The notes beneath the pieces were generated by a model, which was not told where the DNA came from, ran no database searches, and saw only the letters and a list, made by a program, of their open reading frames with translations. From contig NC_090323.1 of NCBI RefSeq assembly GCF_040869045.1, positions 176,226,083 through 176,290,082 on the forward strand: a DNA stretch of 64,000 nucleotides, written 5' to 3'. Source of the DNA: Eurosta solidaginis. Lineage: Eukaryota; Arthropoda; Insecta; Diptera; Tephritidae. The position numbers and the translations under genes are program-made. Shown piece by piece: positions 34,172-46,321 of this stretch (the stretch's first letter is position 1; each line of letters starts with the position of its first letter).

Positions 34172-36558
34172 GCCCCGATTCTGATCGTTACCGGTAAAAT
34201 AGTGCCCAAAACATTATGTAACCGAATATCGTTACCAGTTCTTTTATCTGCGATTCTGGCCCAAGTGGTAACGCTGTCATCACCGAAAAACTCACCAGTG
34301 TCTGTGGAGAAATTGGAAAGGTAGTTTTCTTCGCTTTCACGTTTGCCACTTTGGTCCATTTGGACCAAAAATGGTCCCTTCCAACCCCATTTTGTCCGCT
34401 GGTCCCTTTATTTCAATGTTGGTCCTTTTTAGGCAGTAGACACGATTGGTACTTTCTTTCTTTTTCACTCAGGTAAAAATTCACAATATAGCCCAAGAAT
34501 TCTCCACACTTTCGTTAGCACCCATATGATTTTGGATTTACTTCAATGGAACTCTCACCATAAATAATTGCTCAGTCAATAAAATGTACCAGAACAATAA
34601 CATTTCACCCAGGATATAATTTATGCCAGGCATTAAAAAGAAAAGTGTTGGCAAACACATTGTCGTTAATTGTTGATGATATAACCGACAAATCAAAACA
34701 AATCTTGTTTTATAATATTAATAACGGCTAGATATTTCGATCGGTTATGCAACACTATGTAAAATATATGAAAATAAAAATTGCTTCTCGTCTAGCACAG
34801 CTTATAGCGAGCACTCTGCCGTGAGCCTAGCACTTTCAAAACTTACACAAAGAAATTCTATGCATTAATTCTCGTTTGGCACTTTGATATTTAATTCTTT
34901 CCTAGCAAAATGAGTTCAAGGAATTCCAGGACGATTGCGGTGTTAAGCCACGTAAGGTAATTGAAAACTAAGTATCTTGGCACAAGAAATATTTTAACTC
35001 GAAGACAGAAGGAAGAAAATGCAAAAGAGATTTGATTTCGGAACAAATGTTTTGTATAAAATTATTCCCATAGGTGCTAGCAGAACCCCTGAGGCCTGGG
35101 ATCAAAACTCACACTTACTGAATCTAGGCACTGATATGAAGTTTAAACGTTAAGGGAAAAAGTAAGCATCTATAAAAACAGCACTAACAAAATTGCCTAG
35201 TTTCATTTATGATTTAGGTACTGCGTTTTCCACATACATAGTTCGGCAACACCACAACGCAAATTTTGAACCGTTTCTTACTAAAACCTAAAGCATGTAT
35301 GACACTACTTTATTTTTGCTTGGATTACAAGCTAAAAAAACTGACGAAACTTTATCGGAACTTCAAAACACAAAAGCAATTTCTATCATGAAAAAGCGAG
35401 ACCACTATTCCCCCGAAATTAGTGAGCCTGACATGTTTTTGTTTATGTTTTACATTTTATTTTTACATTAACAATTTCAACAACAAAAACAATGTATATA
35501 ACACGCGAAAATCACTTCGGTCTACAATGGTTCACATCTTTCACAAGAAAGTTGATTTTAATTGTGTTTTTATGCACCAAATTTTCAAACTGAAAACAAA
35601 ATTTTCATGTGTTAGAAAAAAATAAAGAAAATACGGCCGAATGTCAAAAAGACCTATCGAAATACAAACTGGCTCGTTTGTTTTTTATGAACTAGATTGT
35701 ATTTTGCTTGTATTTCGTTAGTTTTTTTCAAATACAGTTTACTCACTTACACCAGTACTGAAGCCGTATTAGGAGGGAGTGCGACAAAAAATTTAAGATA
35801 AAATACACGAAAATAAAGTGGTGTCATATAGGTATAACTGCACTATATATTTTATTTCATTGAAATCAACAACATAATGCTAGAACCAAGAGCTTTGTGA
35901 CCAAAACTAGGTTCACAAAGTTTGGTTGGTGAAAGACATATACTTATCCTATGTCAAAATATAGCACCATTTTTGGTTGCATGCACATATATTTGTTTGT
36001 TCAGCTTAAATTAAAGGAAAGTCTTCACTAAATTTAGTAAAATTTTATATATAAACATCCTAAAATATTGTATTTTATACTAATAAAATAAAACAAAAAT
36101 TTGGTTCCTTTTTTTCGATAAATTTTGGTCCCAAATGATAACATGGTGTGGCAACCGTGTTCGCTTTACCAAAAACGTTTCACTTGTAGATACGAGGTTA
36201 ACGAATAAACGGGACGATGTGTATGTATATGCATATTATGCATGATAAGTTTCTACATAGGTATATTGTAATTTACTCTGTGAAAGTACTAATGTAACAA
36301 ATACATATGTATATCAAGAGGCAACACTTTTTTACTATTATCTTTACTTATGTGAGCTTACAATTCTTTATTTTTCAGTTTTTCCTTTTTCTAAACAACA
36401 GCTGTTGTGTGGTTATTCCGATGTAACCACCTACTTTTGTGGGTAAAAAATTATCCGGCTACTTTCTCGGGTAGAATACCAAAAGGCTGTAAAAGTTGCC
36501 GCATGATTTCGTTACCGTGGTGATGAATGTTGTTACCACACTAGAATCGAGGCGTAAA
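34172..36558. mobile_element. Possible TIR element (2.4 kb), perhaps nested
   Basis: The left end acgccccgattctgatcgtt and the right end, read in reverse complement, acgcctcgattctagtgtgg share a 5' acgccYcgattct terminus. Both are followed by gtaacga/gtaacg-rich sequence (ggtaacgctgtcatcacc on the left, ggtaacgaaatc on the right). An inner pair of landmarks, tttggtccatttggaccaaa near 34360 and gataaattttggtcccaaat near 36115, may bound a second element inserted inside. No coding capacity. Tentative. Confidence 0.4.
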
Positions 36559-36667
36559 AGGCAAACTGGAAGTCTGCCTTTATGTACTAATCGAAAAGTT
36601 TATATATTTTTCACCACCGTCGGTTAAACTCCTGTACTTTCGCTATAAACATATGTATAATCCTCTC

Positions 36668-38999
36668 ATTATACTCAGTTGAGCAGAGCTCACGGAGTAT
36701 ATTAACTTTGATTGCATAACGGTTGGTTGTACAGGTATAAAGGAATCGAGATAGATATAGACTTCCATATATCAAAATCATCAGTATCGAAAAAAAATTC
36801 GATTGAGCCATGTCCGTCCGTCCGTCGGTCCGTCTGTCCGTTAACACGATAACTTGGTAAATTTTGAGGTATATTGATGAAATTTGGTACGTAGGTTCCT
36901 GGGCACTCATCTCAGATCGCTATTTAAAATGAACGATATCGGACAATAACCACGCCCACTTTTTCGATATCGAAAATTTCGAAAAATCGAAAAAGTGCGA
37001 TAATTCATTACCAAATACGCACTAAGAAATGAAACTTGGTAGGTGAGTTAAGCTTATGACGCAGAATAGAAAACTAGTAAAATTTTGGACAATGGGCGTG
37101 GCACCGCCCACTTTTAAATGAAGGTAATTTAGAAGTTTTGCAAGCTGTAATTTGGCAATCGTTGAAGATATCATGATGAAATTTGGCAGGAACGTTACTC
37201 TTATTACTTTATGTCTGCTTAATAAAAATTAGCAAAATTGGAGATTTGGATTTTTTTAAATTCAAATTTTAAAAGAAAAGTTAATATCTTTACAGCATAT
37301 AAGTAAATTATGCCAACATTCAACTCCAGTAATGATATGGTGCAACAAAATACAAAAATAAAAGAAAATTTCAAAATGGGCGTGGCTCCGCCCTTTTCAT
37401 TTAATTTGTCTAGGATGCTTGTAATGCCATAAGTCGAACACAAATTAACCAATCCTTGTGAAATTTGGTAGAGGCTTAGCTTCTAGCACGATAACTGTTT
37501 TGTGTGAAAAAGAGCGAAATCGGTTGAAGCCACGCCCAGTTTTTATACACAGTCGACCGTCTGTCCTTCCGCTCGGCCGATAACACAATAACTTGAGCAA
37601 AAATCGATATATCTTTACTAAACTCAGTTCACGTACTTATCTGAATGCACTTTGTATTGGTATAAAAAATGGCCGAAATCCGACTATGACCACGCCCACT
37701 TTTTCGATATCGAAAATTACGAAAAATGAAAAAAATGCCATAATTATATACCAAATACGAAAAAATGAATGAAACATAGTAATTGTATTGGTCTATTGAC
37801 GCAAAATATAACTTTAGAAAAAACTTGGTAAAATGGGTGGACACCTACCATATTAAGAAGAAGAAAATGAAAAAGTTTTGCAGGGCGAAATCACAAGCCC
37901 TTGGAATCTTGGAAGGAATACTGTACGTGGTATTACATATATAAATAAACTAGCAGTACCCGACAGATGATGTTCTGGATCACCCTGGTGCACATTTTGG
38001 TAGATATCTCGAAAACGCCTTCACATATACAACTAAGGGCTACTCCCTTTTAAAACCTTCATTAATACCTTTAATTTGATACCCATATCGTACAAAGACA
38101 TTCTAGTGTCACCCCTGGTCCACGTTTATGGCGATATCTCGAAAAGGCGTTCACATATAGAACTAAGGCCCACTCCTTTTTAAAATACTCATTAACACCT
38201 TTCATTTGATACCCATATCGTACAAACAAATTCTAGAGTCACCCCTGGTCCACCTTTATGTCGATATCTCGAAAAGGCATCCACCTATAGAACTAAGGCC
38301 CACGCCCTTTTAAAATACTCATTAACACCTTTCATTTGATACCCATATTGTACAAACGCATTCTAGAGTCACCCCTGGTCCACGTTTATGGCGATATCCC
38401 GAAAAGGCGTCCACCCGTAGAACAAAGGCCCACTCCCTTTTAAAACACTTATTACACTTTTCGTTTGACACCCATATTGTACAAACGCATTCTAGAGTCA
38501 ACCCAGGTCCACTTTTATAACGATATTCCGAAAAGGCGTCCACCTATAGAACAAAGACCCACGCCCTTTTAAAATACTCATTAACACCTTTCATTTGATA
38601 CCCATATAGTACAAACAAATTCTAGAGTCACCCCTGGCCCACGTTTATGGCGATATCTCGAAAAGGCGTCCACATATAGAACTAAGGCCCACGCCCTCTT
38701 AAAATACTCATTAACACCTTTCATTTGATACCCATATCGTACAAACAAATTCTCGAGTCAGGCTGGTCAACCTTTATGGCGATATCCCTAAATGGCGTCC
38801 ATCTATAGATCTATGGCCCACTTCCTCTTAAAATACTCTTTAATACCTTCCATTTGATACACATGTCATACAAACACATTCCAGGGTTACCCTAGGTTCC
38901 TTTTACAACATGGTGATTTCCCTTACTTTGTCTCACACAGCTCTCAACTGAGTATGTAATGTTCGGTTACACCCGAACTTAGCCTTCCTTACTTGTTTT
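36668..38999 (+). mobile_element. INE-1/Helentron-like element, longest copy 5
   Basis: Begins atactcagttgagcagagct and carries gtccgtccgtccgtcggtcc, cacgataacttgg, the cgatatcgaaaatttcg palindrome twice (36965 and 37705), and gggcgtggcaccgcccactt. A tandem array of 130-bp units fills its 3' half. Ends ctcaactgagtatgtaatgt, tcggttacacccgaacttag, ccttccttacttgtttt. It is 2.3 kb with no transposase or helicase; the autonomous partner would be elsewhere. Confidence 0.75.
37945..38900. repeat. 130-bp tandem satellite units inside the Helentron-like element
   Basis: About seven units. The anchor attaacacctttcatttgat falls at 38191, 38321, 38451 (degraded), 38580 and 38710, a constant 130-bp step. 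Each unit carries taccc-atatcgtacaaac, ctagagtcacccctggtcca, cgatatctcgaaaaggcgtc and gaactaaggcccac. The antisense ORF with repeated GPGLTLECVCTIWVSNE is a repeat product. Confidence 0.92.
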
Positions 39000-39149
39000 C
39001 GTACTCTTTTCTTTTTCTTCTTCCCACTTCTAGTCTTTCTCATAGTTATCACCATTAATTGGCGCCTGAGCGATTTTGGTCGTCTTGTAACAACTCCCCC
39101 AGAATTACTTGTTCGGCGATAACTGATGTCAAATCGGAGCAGCAAAGGC

Positions 39150-40930
39150 GATAAAGCCTTCATCTACATACACCTCCTATCTCGGTAGAGATCTTTGCAT
39201 TGATTTACTTCCGATGGCAGTGTCTATTGAACCGGAGCATCTTCGTCCATACGCGTAATATGACCGAACCAGCGAAGTACAGATCATCATTATACCTCCT
39301 TTGATATTTGTCGTCTTCACCACGAACAGGACCATACATCTTCCAAAGAGCTACTCTTCCACACAGACCAATAGCCATCTCCGACAACATTTATCATTTC
39401 CCGCCATATATGAAGGCAGGTATGATGAGCGACTTGAAGGGCGTGACTTTCTTTCATATAGATAAGACTTTACTTTTCAATTGCCTAGCCCAAAATAATA
39501 CTTGTTGACAAGAGATTTTACCCCTTTGATTTTTAAGCTGACATTGTTTTCACTGTTATTATTGGTTCCCAGATAGACGAAGTCCTTTACAACGAATACA
39601 TATACGTTAACCTTGTAGTGGCTGCCAAGGCGCAAGTGCTCCGACTTTTTCTTGGAAGAGAACAAGAGCTTCATATTTTGCTCATATACCGCAAAATTCA
39701 CAAAACTACGTCGCTTTTTCTGAAGCCTCATTAGGTTTCAAATAACTCGTAGAGCTCCAACTCAAACACTACGGAGTTGTAGATCTAGCTCAGCGTCATT
39801 AGGCAAAGCCGTTTACATGCATTTTAAGTTCAGATATGGCAGAATACAAGCAACACCTTTCGCTCTATCATAGGCTGTTTCGAAGTCGACAAAAAGATGT
39901 TGGATATCGAGTTTGTTATAGTGAGCCCCATCTAAGATTTGGTGCATTTTGAATATCTGTTTAATAGTCGATTTACCACGTCTCAAGCTGCACCGTATAG
40001 GTGCACTCAGTTCGCTGACCTTGATCTTAAGTTTTTCGCTACTACACTAAATTTAGCCTTAGTTTTTAAGTATAGTGCCCTATACACTTAAATTTTAATA
40101 TGGAGGCTTGCGTTCTTCTCGAATTTTTTTCATTGGAGTTGATGCAAGTGTTGTACCAATTCTTCGCCTCATCGTTTAATAATGCCATTCTCAGTTCTTT
40201 AAAGTAGAGCGCACGAATTGGTTTCTTTCATTAGCTAACAATAAGAAGAAGTTCTCTATACATTAGTTACCAGGTTACCCTGCAGGAATCTGCCCCGGTA
40301 TTGAAATCTTCCGTTTCCTGACGGATTTTTCGTAGAATTCTCGGACATTAATCGTAAAAGCTCCCCCGACTCACGCTGTTCTTTCCCACGTTTTTCATTC
40401 TAAAAAGTTGTCTCTTTTTCCTGATTCGCGTCACGAGAACCTCTAAAATAAAGCACGCGTTGCCGCGCCTATAGGCAGCGTCCTTTTTTCCCAGGCTCCA
40501 CAAAGCTCCACAACAGTTGTTTTTGGGTGATCACTGGAAAACTATATTCGCAGCAAAGGGACGTGTAAGTATCTTGGCCGCCGCAAGGTAGTCGTCTGAG
40601 TTGATATTGGAACCATGTTTAATGATGATATTTGGGACAAAGAAGCGGTGCCTGCCATCGATCACGACGTGTCAATTTGGCTTCGTACTCTTCATCAGGG
40701 CACAGTAAAGAAGCTTGGTGAAAGTTGTCTATGCTAAATCTGGTACTGCATATTACCATATTTCGAGTCGCCACAAAACTAATCAGCCTAAACCCGTTGC
40801 AATATTCATGTTGCAAATAAGGTCGCCGATGCAAATCATCGGTGACAGTTTCAGGTTTCACGAAGCGAAAAAACTGACGCGCAACCCCATCTTTGGTTGT
40901 TAAGTAAACTTCTAGTAACACTATAGACTA
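39150..40930 (-). pseudogene. EN-RT LINE relic (endonuclease and RT fragments)
   Basis: Minus strand from 40925: an apurinic-type endonuclease fragment with PETVTDDLHRR, NGFRLISFVATRNMVICST and a degraded DHV region. After a decayed connector comes an RT palm fragment near 39880 (QHLFVDFETAYDRAKGV), then KLLFSSKKKSEHLRLGSHYK, DFVYLGTNNNSENNVSLKIK and the C-terminal ALWKMYGPVRG...RYNDDL region (39205-39390). This order and these words match the LINE-derived sequences often mis-annotated in insects as craniofacial development protein 2-like. Many stops and frameshifts. Confidence 0.7.
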
Positions 40931-41947
40931 AATGAGTCTATGTGAGATCCTCAAGGACCAACCTTGTCTTGTACATATACATGAATTTTGGTGCATAAAC
41001 TGCTCTATCACATTCAATTCACGCCTTCATCTGCTGCTGATTTTTTCAAAACAAATTACTTAAATTTCAAGAATTTTTATTTTTCATTTCCTTCCGTATT
41101 TTATGTTACCATACATACTTATGTAGAGAGTGGAAGTTGTGTACCAAACTACATAGCAAGCTTCGCTAGTGCTTGAATATTTTCCGCAAATCTACTGCAA
41201 ACGCTTGAAGCGCATTCACGCAAACACGACCACGAGCTTAGAATTTCCCCTAAATATATAATTTCTTCAATGCCATGACAATGCAAGCATAAACACAAAA
41301 TGCATGAGCTACACGCTAACATAAGTAAGTATAAAAGCGGAAGTTTTGCGTGGAAATTCATCAGCACGCACAAAAAATAAAAGTTCATCTTCCGTTAAGA
41401 GAGTCATGTCATGCATAAACTCATCTCTTTCTATGCATGAGTTATAAAATCTTCAAATGTGTGTATGATCGCTCATTTCTGAACAATAATATGACAGTAT
41501 GGCATTGTACCTCTTATATTAGTACTTCTGATATCACTTCTGCATTGTGCGGTGTTTCAAAAGTTTAGTGAATTCAATGAACTTTGTTTCTTGTGTCACG
41601 TTGTTATCCTCAAAGGATACTGATGCTATCAATTCGATAGGAATACTTTTTCCGTAGATCAGAGACCTTCCTACTAAACAAATTTTTTATATTATACGAA
41701 ACGAGGTGCGGGATAGGTTGACTGTAAAGGAAAATCTGATTAATAATGTGAGGGGGATGAAAATGTTGAAGAACTAGTTAGGGGAAAAGGGTGTCAGAAA
41801 AATGGGCCTATGTTAAATTAACTGGAAAAGAGAGATGTATAAGAATAGGAAGAGGGAAAGGTCATAGGAAAATAATTGGGAGAAAAAAAGAGAGAGAAAG
41901 TAAGACTTGCTGATTGAAGACTAGTTGATTGAAAACTTGCTTGACTT

Positions 41948-42170
41948 TTCAGCCTCTAATTACACATAGGGAAGTTTTTATGTATTTAAGTTCTTCTACG
42001 GTCTTTTTACTCCATATCACCATAGGATTAGGAATCACGCCACTTAGGTAGAGAGAGTCTTTGCCTTGCTAAATCGACGCATTCGCTTAGAATATGAGCC
42101 CGCGTATCATTCACTAGCTCACAAAGGTGATAAATTTTTGTGTCGGATGAATTTAACTTACTTAGTTGAT
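41948..42170 (-). pseudogene. I/LOA-like LINE C-terminus and 3' UTR fragment
   Basis: Aligns by eye, in the same order, with 22290-22505: ttcagcctctaattacaca, gttcttctacggtctttttactcca, gcatcgacgcattcgc-type and ctcacaaaggtgataaattt. It is cut at 42170 by insertion of another LINE on the opposite strand. Confidence 0.75.
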
Positions 42171-42171
42171 T

Positions 42172-42931
42172 CTGATAGCCAAGCGGCTATCAAGGCCTTG
42201 AGCTCAACTACGATGCAATCGAGGGTGGTCTGGGAGTGCCTGACCTCGCTTGCGATTGAATCGAATTATTTTACAATTAAGATTATCTGGGTCCCGGGCC
42301 ATAGTGATATCCCGGGTAACTGTCAAGCGGATCTCTTAGCCCGCATCGGTACAACTGAACCGGATGAAGATGGCTGTAGGGATTTCGGAATCCCGCTGGC
42401 CACCCGTGGATTGCCCCTCCATAGCTGGGCCTCGAATCAGCTCAGCAAACGTTGGGCGGATACCACGTCTTGCAGGGTAGCAAGATCTTTCTGGCCAAAA
42501 GTGGATGGCAGGAGGTCTGCTGAAATAATTGGGTTCACTAAGGCTCACCTATCAATGGTCATTGGGGTTTTGACAGGGCACTGTCCCATGGGTATCCATG
42601 CGGTACGTCTCAATATACTGGAAACTCCATCCTGCTGGAGCTGTATGGAGGATGATGAGGTGGAATCACCAAATCACTTTATGCTTGATTGTCCAGCTCT
42701 TGCCAGAACTAGGCGAAAGTACTTCAGTCGCGACTCACTTGGATCTCCCGAGGATATATCCAAAGTTGAGATCGGTATCATTCGGAGCTTTATCGTTGCT
42801 ACCCAACGATTCTCTATGTAGCTAGATCTAAGTCACAGTTATTTTTGGTGTATGTGGTATCACAACGGACCTTCGTGTTGTCCAAGTGAGCTATCCTTAT
42901 CAGGGCAGCTACCACCTAACCTATCCTATCC
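42172..42931 (+). pseudogene. 5'-truncated LINE (family C), RNase H and C-terminus
   Basis: An open frame to 42818 starting in the RNase H domain at DSDSQAAIKALSS. Then IIWVPGHSDIPGNCQADLLA (catalytic Asp and His region), TKAHLSMVIGVLTGHCPMGI and the post-RNase H Cys/His segment SCWSCMEDDEVESPNHFMLD. A 3' UTR ends in (TATCC)n near 42918-42931. Flanked by a 9-bp target duplication TAGTTGATT (42163-42171 and 42932-42940). The open frame before 42172 belongs to the antisense strand of the older LINE, so the apparent 251-codon ORF starting at 42066 is chimeric. No start codon or upstream RT, so not functional. Confidence 0.88.
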
Positions 42932-42964
42932 TAGTTGATTGTTATAGCGATAAGGGGGATCTTC

Positions 42965-43405
42965 GAAAGTTTCTGGACTGCTATCGATGTTTATGGTCCT
43001 TTGTCGGATGTTGCCTGGAGAGTGTAATATATGTTGATGGTTCTTCGTATGACAACACGAAACCTTCTGGGCCATACCGCCCTCCAACCCCTTAGATCTA
43101 TGGGAAACTTTAAGTCGTCAGGGCCTCGGCTGTTAAAGAAACATGATTCGCCATGGGTAGGTGAGGTTGACATTAAGGTTGGAGAACCTATGTATTGTGC
43201 TGGAAGCGCCTTGAAAGGGTTGCACTACATAACCCCTTGAATGAATTTGGCATTTTATTCGCATCTTGCGACAGGTATACCTCCCCCCGGGTATATTCTG
43301 AGCCGTCCACCAAGCTGGAGGGTACTTTGCCGGATACGTTCCGATAACAAGCACCATTAAAGAATTAGTCCGACCATCTCGGGATCGATTCAGTTTGACC
43401 ACGTG
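42965..43405 (+). repeat. Dispersed repeat family B, copy 3
   Basis: Plus orientation: gctatcgatgtttatggtcc tttg, gattcgccatgggtaggtga, ggttggagaacctatgtatt, ttgaaagggttgcactacat aaccccttga, ggtatattctg. Extended at the 3' side by a second degenerate part (gtactttgccggatacgttc, ccgaccatctcggga). Confidence 0.65.
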
Positions 43406-43409
43406 AAAC

Positions 43410-43740
43410 TTTCTAACTATAACTAAACTATAACTAACTAGAAGAGAGGCCAAATCAGAACTAGCTCAAAAACCGCAACTGAATTCATAACCAAACCGAA
43501 ATTTGAACTGAAATCCAAATCTAAAGTGAACTAGAACTGGAGGCAAACTCGGAGTCGGAAAACGACTCTAAAACCGCAAAAAAAATACATAACATAACCG
43601 AAACTAAAACTGATATCAAAATCTGAAGTGAATCAATCCAGGAACTGCATCCTAAACAGATGATGGAACTATTCCGAAAAGAAATAGCCGGTACCATAAT
43701 AGAAATAGGGACAACGACTGAGACAGAAATTTCAACTGAA
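43410..43740. repeat. Degenerate AACTGAAAYC-type minisatellite
   Basis: Irregular repeats of aactagaactgg, aactgaaatc, aaccgaaac, gaaactaaaactgat. No fixed period. Confidence 0.5.
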
Positions 43741-44809
43741 ACCATAAAGATGACGATATTCAACGAAATACCATCAAGTGCAACAAATCGCTTTGAGAGA
43801 GTTACATGAGACGCCATCCAATCTTCAGCTGCAGCACATCTCATCGCTGTTGAAGACGGGAATTGGATATTTTTTCAGAGAGTGGTTAGCGACATCTGAT
43901 AATCGGTCCTCAAAGTAGCTGCATTCTACCGGAACTTGGTTTTTGTTATTACTTTTAGTATTGGCCGGAGCAAACTGGAGGTAAATGCTCTTTTCCAGCG
44001 CTAAAGCACTTGTGGAAAGAACCTGACATTCTAGCCATTGCGTGTATTCATAGCCTTAAACGCCGCTTCTCACCGCACTCTGCCCACGGTGTCACGCGAG
44101 GCTCGAGCCATTCTTATCATTTATCATTGACGATCTTTTCTTGCATATATAAGTACCTACCTTACAGCTCTTTGACTGGTGCTATCAATATAGGCTATCC
44201 ATTGGTTTGATACGACTTGAGTACGCTTTTAAGTTTTCGGTTGCATGTCTTAAAATTTTCGAAAGTACGATCTCAAATATAAATATGTACTCGATTATTT
44301 CTTTAAAATAGCAAATTAACTCAAACATAAAATTCGTTGAAAATTGAGAAAAAATTTTGCATTTTGAGGGTACGTTATTTGTTTAAGTGTGAGAAATTAA
44401 CTTTTCCATTATGTTTTTCACTCGGAACCTGTATTACATATTGATAACCTAAATTCGAGTATCCAAAGTACATACATATATATATAAAGTCTCTTGCTAC
44501 GTACCACGCAGATTGTGCAGGTATGACTTTTCATTAGAAAGAGTAGCAAACTGAGCCTCACTTAAAAGATGAACGAAGGCTGCAGTCAGCTATTCAGGTA
44601 ATCGAATACAGATTAGAAGTTAAAATGAAACGTTAAACAGATGTTCATACATGAAGAGGATTGGCGCTAATGGCAGAATGGGTAATTTAATTTAAGGTTT
44701 ATTTTTGGCACGCAAATATTTATTGAGTAGCAATGTGGAAATAAATTCGATACTTTTATTTACAAAGGAATTTTCGGGGTATTGAAATGTTATTTGAGGG
44801 GAACTCTAG
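43741..44809. other. Intronic sequence, nothing recognised
   Basis: No gene or known repeat recognised. Confidence 0.4.
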
Positions 44810-45050
44810 TCGTAAGAGGCGAATAAAATTCTCAAATGACTCAGGTTGTTTCGAGCTCAATGGATAGCTTCTCCAACCCAATTGCCAGCCTCACCTACCC
44901 GTGGCAAATCCTGTTTCTTTGGCTGGTCGAGCTTTTTCCTTAATGCTGCTTGTACCGGAACGTACCAGATTCTTTACCGGAAATGGAGCATCAACATCAA
45001 CACCACTCCGCAAAACCTTCTAGAAGTGTCATTATCACTACAACAATGAC
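44810..45050 (-). repeat. Dispersed repeat family B, copy 4 (diverged)
   Basis: gtcgtaagaggcgaataaaa, tagcttctccaacccaattg, cctcacctacccgtggcaaa tcctgtttc and accttctagaagtgtcatta correspond in order to copy 2. The (CAA)n end is reduced to acaacaatgaca. Confidence 0.65.
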
Positions 45051-45390
45051 AACTAAGAAGACTTTGCACCTTTCTTAGCTCTAACCTAATGTGGATATCA
45101 AAGGCGTACTCCTTATGTAGGAATATTCAAAGACAGGATATATATTTAATACTTATTTTCAAATTTATTTTAAGTCATGTATTCAGAACCTATCACTCTA
45201 TTTGATATTTGAATACTCTTATACTAGTAACATACGAAATATTTATCTGCAACTACTTTTATTTTCGACTTCCTTCCAATGATTGTCTAATCAACGACTG
45301 TAGACAAAATGTTCTAATAAGGGATTATAGATTTTAAATTTGACTATCGTAAAAATGGCCATCAAATATTTAATGTGATTGCAATATCTA

Positions 45391-46321
45391 TTTTTATACC
45401 CAGCTGTACTTGTACACAGGGTATTATAACTTTGATTGGATAACGGTTGGTTGTACAGGTATAAAGGAATCGATATAGATATAGACTTCCATATATCAAA
45501 ATCATCAGTATCGAAAAAAATTTTTATTGACCCATGTCCGTCCGTCCGTCCGTCTCTCTATCCGTTAACACGATTACTTGAGTAAATATTGAGATATCTT
45601 CACCAATTTGGTACACGAGCCTATCTGGACCCAGAATAGATTGGTGTTGAAAATGAGCGAAATCGGATGATAACCACGCCCACATTTTATATATATAACA
45701 TAGTAATTAATACACCTATAATATTGAAATTTGACGTGCGGACTGATATTGAGACTCCTGATACAAATTTGCAAACATTTTTTTAAACGGGCGTGGCACC
45801 GCCCACTTGTGATAAAATAAATTTTACAAATATTATTAATCATAAATGAAAAATCGTTAAACCTATCGAAACAAATTTCGGCAGAGAGCTTGCCTTTACT
45901 ATAAGGAATGCTTTGAAGAAAAATTAACGATATCGGTTAAGAACCACGCCCACTTTTATATAAAAGATTTTTAAAAGGGTCGTGGACGAATAAAATATAG
46001 CTTTGCAAAAAAGAGCTTTATATCAATGGTATTTCATTTCCCAAGTGGACTTATAAGAATTAATAGGAAAAACAACAAATTATAAAAATGGGTGTGGCAC
46101 CGCCCCTTTTCTGTCTAAGCAATTCTCAATGTTTCGGGGGCCATAACTAGAAGAAAAATTTACATATCGTAACAAAATTGGGTACACATATTTTTCTTGT
46201 AGCAGGAAATATTTCTAGTAAAAATGGATAAGATTGGTTAAGGACCACGCCCACTTTTATATAAATGACTTTAAAAAGGTCGTAAGCAAAAATAACACTA
46301 CGTTACAAAAACGAGCTTTAG
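45391..46321 (+). mobile_element. INE-1/Helentron-like element, copy 6, 3'-truncated
   Basis: Begins ttttatacccagctgtactt, has gtccgtccgtccgtccgtct, ataaccacgcccacatttta, ttaaacgggcgtggcaccgc and later accacgcccacttttatata segments like copy 4. No recognisable 3' terminus: it stops where the TIR element at 46322 begins. Confidence 0.65.

Noticed and set aside
38322..38543. ORF with a repeated GPGLTLECVCTIWVSNE peptide
   Set aside because: Produced by the 130-bp tandem satellite on the antisense strand.
42066..42171. N-terminus of the 251-codon ORF as a real protein start
   Set aside because: This part is the antisense of an older LINE's C-terminus; the true LINE sequence begins at the insertion junction.
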